Made by a program: the position numbers and the translations under genes
The notes under the pieces: generated by a model
The model's database searches: none
What the model saw: the letters and a program-made list of their open reading frames with translations, nothing else
Told to the model about the DNA's origin: nothing
In this document: piece after piece, positions 58,232 to 64,000 of the stretch
How the letters are laid out: each line of letters opens with the position of its first letter
Position numbering within the stretch: the first letter of the stretch is position 1
Assembly: GCF_001719045.1 (NCBI RefSeq)
Contig: NZ_CP015423.1
Location: forward strand, 2,972,501-3,036,500
Source: Paenibacillus polymyxa
GTDB lineage: Bacteria > Bacillota > Bacilli > Paenibacillales > Paenibacillaceae
Length of the DNA stretch: 64,000 bases
Direction of reading: 5' to 3'

Positions 58232-59485
58232 ATGGAAAAATTGATGATCACCGGTGGACGGCCGCTTCAAGGTACAGTTTCCATCAGCGGTGCCAAAAAC
58301 AGTGCCATCGCCTTGATTCCCGCAGCCATTCTGGCAGAGTCGGAAGTCATTTTGGACAATTTGCCACTGTTGAGTGATGTGGCGGTGTATTCCGAAATAC
58401 TGGAGGAACTTGGTGCAACGGTTACCTGGGAAGGTAGCCAGATGAAAATAGATCCTTCCTCCATTAAATCCATTCCTATGCCGAATGGGCCTGTTAAGAA
58501 ATTACGAGCCTCTTATTATATGATGGGAGCCATGCTGGGCAGATTCAAGGAAGCGATCATCGGTTTGCCAGGAGGGTGCAATTTCGAACCCCGGCCCATT
58601 GATCAGCATATCAAAGGTTTCGAAGCGCTGGGTGCCACGGTTACGAACGAGCACGGCGCTATTCATTTGCACGCTAAAGAACTGCGCGGAACTAAGATTT
58701 ATTTGGATGTTAGCAGCGTAGGCGCTACCATTAATATTATGCTGGCGGCTGCACGTGCCAAAGGCGCCACAATTATCGAAAATGCGGCTAAAGAGCCTGA
58801 GATTATAGATGTAGCAACTCTTTTAAACTCGATGGGGGCTATTATTAAAGGTGCCGGTACGGAAACGATTCGAATTGAAGGTGTGTCGGAGCTGCATGGC
58901 TGCCGTCATTCCATCATACCTGACCGTATACAAGCGGGCACATATATGATTGCTGCTGCGGCAACCCGTGGAAATGTATTGATTGACAATGTAATACCCA
59001 AACATATGGAGGCTCTCACTGCAAAAATGCAGGAAATGGGCATCGGCATCGAGGAATATGATGAAAGCATTCGCGTACTGGGTGCACCTTCCTATGAACA
59101 TGTCGACGTTAAAGCCTTGATATACCCCGGATTCGCTACAGATTTACAATCTCCCATGACCAGCTTGCTTACCCAAGCGCAGGGTGTCAGTGTATTGAGC
59201 GATTTTGTGTACAGCAATCGTTTTAAGCACGTCCCTGAGCTGGTGCGTATGGGGGCTAAAATTCGCGTAGAGGGTCGGTCTGCCATTATAGAGGGTGGTC
59301 AACTGAATGCAGCTAAAGTAAAAGCGGCAGATCTGCGCGCCGGAGCGGCCCTTGTCATTGCTGGACTTACAGTAAGCGAAGGTGTAACTGAGGTGACGGG
59401 TGTCGAGTACATTGACCGTGGTTATGATCACCTTGTTTCCAACCTGCGTCTTTTAGGTGCGGATGTATGGCGGCAGACTGAATAA
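58232..59485 (+). CDS. murA: UDP-N-acetylglucosamine 1-carboxyvinyltransferase
   Basis: Transfers enolpyruvate from PEP to UDP-GlcNAc, the first committed step of peptidoglycan synthesis and the target of fosfomycin. The 417-residue product has two inside-out alpha/beta domains, the N-terminal [16 protein letters not shown], and the catalytic loop [13 protein letters not shown] with Cys116. By position (between fbaA and rho) it corresponds to the murAB/murZ paralogue of Bacillus. ATG at 58232 gives the standard start; AGGGGG lies about 12 nt upstream, a little distant. Confidence 0.96.
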   Translation: MEKLMITGGRPLQGTVSISGAKNSAIALIPAAILAESEVILDNLPLLSDVAVYSEILEELGATVTWEGSQMKIDPSSIKSIPMPNGPVKKLRASYYMMGAMLGRFKEAIIGLPGGCNFEPRPIDQHIKGFEALGATVTNEHGAIHLHAKELRGTKIYLDVSSVGATINIMLAAARAKGATIIENAAKEPEIIDVATLLNSMGAIIKGAGTETIRIEGVSELHGCRHSIIPDRIQAGTYMIAAAATRGNVLIDNVIPKHMEALTAKMQEMGIGIEEYDESIRVLGAPSYEHVDVKALIYPGFATDLQSPMTSLLTQAQGVSVLSDFVYSNRFKHVPELVRMGAKIRVEGRSAIIEGGQLNAAKVKAADLRAGAALVIAGLTVSEGVTEVTGVEYIDRGYDHLVSNLRLLGADVWRQTE

Positions 59486-59744
59486 TTAAACCATGCAATT
59501 TTTTCGAACTCCCGGAACGAAAGCAATAGAACGGGCAACACCTATGCAGCCGCTGCTTGATACAAGATTGTGGTTCATACCTAACAATCTTTTATCGGAA
59601 AACCGGAATAATTCGGTATAATTCAGGCAGATGGCTGCATAACTTTATTTGTTTTGGTTAAAATTATGTTAATGGTGTTTATGATATCATTGTCTATCAT
59701 TTAGATGTATGAATGGACTTAATAATTGAATAGGTGGTTATTAT

Positions 59745-61082
59745 ATGGATCTGCAAATTTCCGATCTGGAAGAAATGAAGCTGACCGACCTGTACAAGCT
59801 GGCCAAGCAATACCAGATCCCGTACTACGGAACGCTCAAAAAGAAAGAATTAATATTCGCGATCCTGCGCGCACAAGCTGAGAAGAGCGGATTGATGTTT
59901 ATGCAGGGGGTTCTGGAAATCCTTCCCGAAGGTTACGGCTTTCTGAGGCCGATCAATTATCTCCCGAGTACCGAAGATATTTACATCTCTGCTTCACAAA
60001 TCCGCAAGTTTGACTTGAGAACAGGCGATCTTGTTTCCGGTAAATGCCGAACGCCAAAAGAGAATGAACGATATTTTGGATTGCTTCAAGTTAACGCCGT
60101 CAATGGAAGAAGTCCTGAGCAAGCTGCCGAGCGGCTACATTTTCCTGCACTGACTCCACTGTATCCGCAAACCAAATTAGTCCTTGAAACTTCCCCCAAC
60201 CATTTGTCTACGAGAATTATGGATGTACTGGCCCCTGTCGGACTTGGACAGCGCGGACTCATTGTAGCACCTCCCAAAGCTGGGAAGACGCTTCTCCTCA
60301 AAGAAATTGCCAATAGCATTTCTACTAACAATCCCGAGATTGAGCTTTTTGTCTTGTTGATTGATGAACGCCCCGAAGAAGTGACCGACATGCAGCGTTC
60401 TGTTAAAGGTGAAGTTGTGGCCTCTACATTTGACGAACTTCCTGAAAATCACATTAAAGTGGCAGAACTCGTGTTGGAGCGTGCGCTGCGTCTCGTAGAA
60501 CATAAAAAGGATGTTGTCATCCTGTTGGATAGCATCACACGTTTGGCTCGTGCGTACAATCTCGTTATTCCTCCTTCTGGTCGTACTTTGAGTGGGGGTA
60601 TTGACCCGGCGGCATTTCACCGTCCAAAACGCTTTTTTGGTGCGGCTCGGAATGTGGAGGAAGGCGGTAGCTTGACGATTCTTGCTACAGCGCTGATTGA
60701 TACGGGATCACGCATGGACGATATCATTTATGAAGAGTTTAAAGGTACAGGCAACATGGAGTTGCATTTGGACCGCAAGCTGGCAGAACGTCGTATCTTT
60801 CCTGCGATTGATATTCGTCGTTCCGGCACACGCCGTGAGGAAGTGTTGTTGAACAAGGAAGAATTGGATACCATCTGGGCCATTCGTAAAAACATGACGG
60901 AAAGCCATGATTTTGTGGAAGGCTTCCTCAAAAAGCTGCGTAATAGCAAAACTAATGCTGAGTTTTTGGCTTCGTTTGATTTGACGGCACCTTCTTCCAG
61001 TAGCTCGCAAAGCAGTTCTGGTGGCCAACAACGGAGAACTGCTCGTTCTACCACAGCGTCAGTCCCGGCCACAACCAACTAA
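59745..61082 (+). CDS. rho: Transcription termination factor Rho
   Basis: RNA-dependent hexameric ATPase that ends transcription. The 445-residue product has an N-terminal helical domain ([16 protein letters not shown]), the cold-shock RNA-binding domain ([21 protein letters not shown]), Walker [11 protein letters not shown] (about 175-184) and Walker [18 protein letters not shown] low-complexity Ser/Gln/Thr tail of about 30 residues follows the core and is unusual in sequence. AGGTGG lies 7-8 nt before the ATG. Confidence 0.97.
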   Translation: MDLQISDLEEMKLTDLYKLAKQYQIPYYGTLKKKELIFAILRAQAEKSGLMFMQGVLEILPEGYGFLRPINYLPSTEDIYISASQIRKFDLRTGDLVSGKCRTPKENERYFGLLQVNAVNGRSPEQAAERLHFPALTPLYPQTKLVLETSPNHLSTRIMDVLAPVGLGQRGLIVAPPKAGKTLLLKEIANSISTNNPEIELFVLLIDERPEEVTDMQRSVKGEVVASTFDELPENHIKVAELVLERALRLVEHKKDVVILLDSITRLARAYNLVIPPSGRTLSGGIDPAAFHRPKRFFGAARNVEEGGSLTILATALIDTGSRMDDIIYEEFKGTGNMELHLDRKLAERRIFPAIDIRRSGTRREEVLLNKEELDTIWAIRKNMTESHDFVEGFLKKLRNSKTNAEFLASFDLTAPSSSSSQSSSGGQQRRTARSTTASVPATTN

Positions 61083-61179
61083 AACCCATTCATTGTATTT
61101 TATCTGTTCCGTAAGTACACAGTCGTTACCATTCATTTTGTTAATGGCGTAGGCTTAACGGAGCGAAAGGAGCTCCATA

Positions 61180-62451
61180 ATGTATTTGGTGTATGCCGAC
61201 GAAAAAGGCAATGTATATGATCATGCTTCTTTGTATGGTCTTGCCCGTAGTGCAGACATGATTGTTGAGATCATGGAGGATGAGCTTATTCCGTTACCGG
61301 AAGGAGCTACATTGGTAAGCCTGCCCAGCACTCGCCCGGTCGGTATGAACCCTGAAACAGGGGAAATGGTTTCTCTTCCCGGAGATATGCAAGCAGTAGG
61401 GGCGTTATTGCCGCAAGGTTTTACGCGCTTGTGCCTGCCGGGGTATGTGAAGACCGATAAGGAGTACAAACTTCCCTTGTTCGGTTATTCGGCCGTAGTC
61501 TGGAAAGACGGGGCATTTTATGTAACGGCAGAGCAGAGTGACAGTCCATCCAAGTGGAATCCGGAAAACTGTGACCGTCATCAAGTTAAACTGGGTGTTC
61601 AGCGGATGACGGAGCAATATCCCGAAAATAGGCTGTACCAACATTTGTCTAACTGTGCGCTGGGCTATGAATGTCTTACTTCCTCGAACACATTCCTGAA
61701 TCGCTGGGAAGGGGGAGTTCCGGTATCCTATTCGTGTAATGCGGGTTGCTTTGGCTGTATATCTGAACAGCCGGATGATAGTGGCTTTGTATCTCCGCAG
61801 ACAAGAATGAACTTCCGTCCCCGTGTCGAAGAAATTGTAGAAGTTATGCTGGAACATTTGAAGACACCGGAGTCCATCATCAGTTTTGGCCAAGGTTGCG
61901 AAGGTGAGCCTTCCACACAAGCCAAACTGATTATTGATTCGATCAAAGAGGTGCGCTCCATTACCGATATGGGATACATCAATATCAATACGAATGCGGG
62001 ATTGAGCGATCATATCCGGGGAATCGTGGATGCGGGTCTTGATCTGATGCGCGTTAGTACCATTAGTGCACTGGACGATCACTACAATGCGTATTACAAG
62101 CCGCGCGGCTACACGTTGGCTAATGTGGAAAAATCACTTCGTTATGCTTCTGAGCAGGGAGTATATACGTCGATTAACTATTTGATTTTTCCGGGTGTAA
62201 CAGACCGAGAGGAAGAAATTGAGGCAATGATTGAATTTGCCAAACGTACTAAGCTCAAGCTGATTCAAATGCGTAATTTGAATATCGATCCTGAAAGCTA
62301 TCTGGAGTTGATTCCACCTGCTCAAGGTGAGATCCTTGGCATGAAGCAAATGCTTGAGATTTATCGTGAGGAACTGCCTGATGTAGTCATCGGTTCTTAC
62401 ACTCATGTACCGCCACAAGGGCTGGCACGTCCCAAATTTGCCAAGGCCTAA
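61180..62451 (+). CDS. Radical SAM protein of unknown function
   Basis: A 423-residue protein with the radical SAM iron-sulfur motif CNAGCFGC (Cys186, 190, 193). A barrel follows, with the GEPSTQAKLIIDSI segment that corresponds to the usual glycine-rich SAM-binding motif. Residues 1-180 form an accessory domain with three more cysteines (131, 159, 165), which might hold a second cluster. It has no SPASM-like C-terminal tail. It lies between rho and rpmE, 97 and 157 bp from each. AAAGGAG lies 6-7 nt before the ATG. The substrate cannot be read from sequence. Confidence 0.9.
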   Translation: MYLVYADEKGNVYDHASLYGLARSADMIVEIMEDELIPLPEGATLVSLPSTRPVGMNPETGEMVSLPGDMQAVGALLPQGFTRLCLPGYVKTDKEYKLPLFGYSAVVWKDGAFYVTAEQSDSPSKWNPENCDRHQVKLGVQRMTEQYPENRLYQHLSNCALGYECLTSSNTFLNRWEGGVPVSYSCNAGCFGCISEQPDDSGFVSPQTRMNFRPRVEEIVEVMLEHLKTPESIISFGQGCEGEPSTQAKLIIDSIKEVRSITDMGYININTNAGLSDHIRGIVDAGLDLMRVSTISALDDHYNAYYKPRGYTLANVEKSLRYASEQGVYTSINYLIFPGVTDREEEIEAMIEFAKRTKLKLIQMRNLNIDPESYLELIPPAQGEILGMKQMLEIYREELPDVVIGSYTHVPPQGLARPKFAKA

Positions 62452-62514
62452 AACGATCAATAGCAACTTGAAACTCACCTATTTTACGCCATCTTTGAAT
62501 GCGGAAAAGAGTTG

Positions 62515-62543
62515 TTGAAACGCTCATATTCAAGTGCTATAAT
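62515..62543 (+). promoter_or_regulatory. SigA promoter of rpmE
   Basis: TTGAAA (62515-62520), 17-bp spacer, perfect TATAAT (62538-62543), about 65 bp before the rpmE start. Confidence 0.75.
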
Positions 62544-62608
62544 GTGAACATGTGTTCATACAACTCTGGACTGATAGGACGTTCAGGGCGGAAAGAGGTG
62601 AAAGTTCA

Positions 62609-62806
62609 ATGCAACAAGCTATTCAACCAACATTTAACGTAACTACTGTCACTTGTGCTTGCGGAAATTCGTTTGAAACGGGTTCTGTGAAAGGATCTCT
62701 GCGTGTGGAGATTTGCTCCGCCTGCCACCCATTCTTCACAGGCAAGCAGAAATTTATTGATGCTGGTGGACGCGTAGATCGTTTCAAAAAGAAATACGGT
62801 ATCTAA
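62609..62806 (+). CDS. rpmE: 50S ribosomal protein L31 (zinc-binding form)
   Basis: A 65-residue ribosomal protein. It has the zinc ligands CAC and CSAC ([14 protein letters not shown]...[15 protein letters not shown]), which marks the zinc-containing RpmE rather than the zinc-independent paralogue YtiA. ATG at 62609 is chosen because GAGGTG lies 6 nt upstream and the product then starts like B. subtilis L31. rpmE after rho is conserved, with the radical SAM gene inserted between. Its own promoter and terminator frame it. Confidence 0.97.
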   Translation: MQQAIQPTFNVTTVTCACGNSFETGSVKGSLRVEICSACHPFFTGKQKFIDAGGRVDRFKKKYGI

Positions 62807-62833
62807 TGGATTACCGCAGGTTATAAAGTTATT

Positions 62834-62868
62834 AGAGCCTTCTGCAACTGCAGAGGGCTCTTTTTGTA
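62834..62868 (+). terminator. rpmE terminator
   Basis: AGAGCCTTCTGCA pairs with TGCAGAGGGCTCT, followed by TTTTTG. Confidence 0.92.
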
Positions 62869-62916
62869 ATAATGTGTATTTGCTTTTTATGCGGCCTTAA
62901 GATATACTTATTTTCA

Positions 62917-63184
62917 CCGTGCTAGATGGGGAGGTAGCGGTGCCCTGTAACTCGCAATCCGCTATAGCGAGGTTGAATTCCTGTTAGAGGTGTTGTTGAT
63001 GTGAGGCTGGTCCCTGCGCACAATGTTGACGGCTGGGTCCTCCGCAATGAGTACTTGTGAACCTGGTCAGGTCCGGAAGGAAGCAGCCATAAGCAAGCCC
63101 ACTCTTGTGCCGGAGGGTTGCCTAGCCCGAGTTGTTGTTCAGGATTGCCGCTCGGATCACAACGATCAATAACAGGTGCACGGT
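62917..63184 (+). ncRNA. scr: Signal recognition particle RNA (scr/ffs, long Bacillus type)
   Basis: About 268 nt. The ends CCGTGC and GCACGG pair. The 5' part (GGGGAGGTAGCGGTGCCCTGT) is the Alu-type domain and the S-domain tip carries AGGTCCGGAAGGAAGCAGC, the GGAA tetraloop hairpin bound by Ffh. It is the RNA core of the SRP that targets membrane and secreted proteins. Location just before dnaX is the same as in B. subtilis. A TATACT-like -10 lies at about 62902-62907. Reading frames across it are not genes. Confidence 0.94.
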
Positions 63185-63340
63185 ATATATTAATAATTAG
63201 AACATCTTGGCAATCATTGCGAAGGTGTTTTTTTGTGTTTATAAATTGGAAGGTGTCTGGTTTAGATTCGGACGGGAGTATAGTATAATGAAGTGACCAT
63301 GAATGGTCATGAAAGTGAATGGGAAAGAGGGTAACGCGCA

Positions 63341-64000
63341 TTGGAACATATAGCGTTGTACCGTGCTTGGCGGCCGCAGGCTTTCAAGGACATGGTAGGA
63401 CAACAGCATATTATCCAGACATTGCAGAATGCCATCCGCGAAAATCGCACGTCCCATGCCTACTTGTTCAGCGGTCCACGAGGAACAGGTAAGACGAGTG
63501 CGGCCAAAATTTTGGCCAAGGCTATCAACTGTGAGCATGGACCTGCGCCGGAACCTTGCAACGAATGCGAAGCCTGTAAACGGATCACGGCCGGAGCGGT
63601 CATGGATGTACAGGAGATTGATGCAGCCTCCAACCGGGGCGTTGAAGAGATTCGTGATTTGCGCGATAAAGTCAAATATGCGCCCACAGAAGTGCGGCAC
63701 AAGGTTTATATCATTGATGAAGTGCACATGCTGACGACGGAAGCGTTCAATGCGCTGCTCAAGACACTAGAAGAGCCGCCGCCACACGTGATGTTCATAT
63801 TGGCTACGACTGAACCACATCGGATTCCGGCGACAATTATTTCGCGTTGCCAGCGGTTTGACTTCCGGCGGGTATCGCTGGAAGAACAGACGGAGCGGCT
63901 TGACCTGATATGTCAACAGGAGAACATACAGGCTGATTCAGATGCACTGCAGTACATTGCGCGTCTTTCAGATGGCGGGATGCGAGATGCAGTTAGCGTT
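63341..64000 (+). CDS. dnaX: DNA polymerase III subunit gamma/tau (partial, runs off window)
   Basis: First 220 codons of the clamp-loader ATPase. Visible are Walker A GPRGTGKT (45-52), the zinc site C64, C73, C76, C79 (NCEHGP..PCNECEACK), the Walker B-like YIIDEVHML and the arginine-finger SRCQRFDF. The sequence follows B. subtilis DnaX closely. Start is TTG at 63341, with GGGAAAGAGGG about 11 nt upstream. Gene order scr-dnaX is conserved. The C-terminal part lies outside the window, so tau-specific sequence or a frameshift site cannot be assessed. Confidence 0.96.
   Translation, partial: MEHIALYRAWRPQAFKDMVGQQHIIQTLQNAIRENRTSHAYLFSGPRGTGKTSAAKILAKAINCEHGPAPEPCNECEACKRITAGAVMDVQEIDAASNRGVEEIRDLRDKVKYAPTEVRHKVYIIDEVHMLTTEAFNALLKTLEEPPPHVMFILATTEPHRIPATIISRCQRFDFRRVSLEEQTERLDLICQQENIQADSDALQYIARLSDGGMRDAVSV

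Noticed and set aside
62922..63727. Frames antisense to the SRP RNA and dnaX
   Set aside because: They overlap a structured RNA and the conserved dnaX coding region.

Overview
The window is chromosomal DNA from an endospore-forming Firmicute of the Paenibacillaceae, most likely a Paenibacillus close to the P. polymyxa group. The evidence is AGGAGG-type ribosome binding sites, frequent TTG/GTG starts, spore genes (spo0F, an sspP-like gene), a Bacillus-type 268-nt SRP RNA, rpoE (delta), and gene order that follows Bacillus subtilis in blocks. The species call is inference; no database search was possible.

Layout. (1) 1-1383: 3' part of a 23S rRNA gene, a 5S gene and the operon terminator. (2) 1560-7946: origin-proximal housekeeping block guaB, dacA, pdxS, pdxT, serS, tRNA-Ser(UGA). 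(3) 7947-10783: a small accessory segment between the intact tRNA-Ser and a 61-nt copy of its 3' part; it holds a possibly truncated small gene, a LysR regulator, the last ~60 codons of a pta gene and a D-2-hydroxyacid dehydrogenase. (4) 10930-14217: small spore-type genes, a lipoprotein, an acetyltransferase and tadA. A DnaA-box cluster lies upstream of tadA. (5) 14547-31894: orphan PAS/HAMP sensor kinase, rluF, motAB, pterin dehydratase, an NlpC/P60 endopeptidase behind a c-di-AMP riboswitch, an M1 peptidase with a membrane partner, ywhD, a holin-like small toxin and a decayed second copy, an orphan EIIA-Glc, and assorted enzymes. (6) 32041-53362: a class A PBP, speE, MFS exporter, mazG-like and LOG-like genes, a heterodimeric ABC exporter, two LysR regulators, ywiB, argS, a secreted CYTH-like protein, a ferric iron/phosphonate-type ABC importer with a coupled beta-CASP hydrolase, and a subtilase. 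(7) 53767-62806: rpoE, pyrG, spo0F, fbaA, murA, rho, a radical SAM gene and rpmE. (8) 62917-64000: SRP RNA and the start of dnaX.

In B. subtilis tadA is followed directly by scr-dnaX, and the ywhD/pbpG/speE and argS/rpoE/pyrG/spo0F/fbaA/murA/rho/rpmE genes lie elsewhere. Here that second group sits between tadA and scr-dnaX, so two ancestral blocks are joined. Most conserved genes are on the + strand, as expected for leading-strand genes running away from the origin. Links within the window: the orphan kinase and Spo0F could belong to one sporulation phosphorelay; dacA, the class A PBP, murA and the riboswitch-controlled endopeptidase all act on the cell wall; motAB power the flagellum.

The most interesting items are the DnaA-box cluster, the holin-like toxin with a sequestered ribosome binding site and convergent terminator plus its decayed duplicate, the tRNA-Ser remnant with cargo, the beta-CASP enzyme fused into an ABC importer operon, and the uncharacterised radical SAM protein between rho and rpmE.
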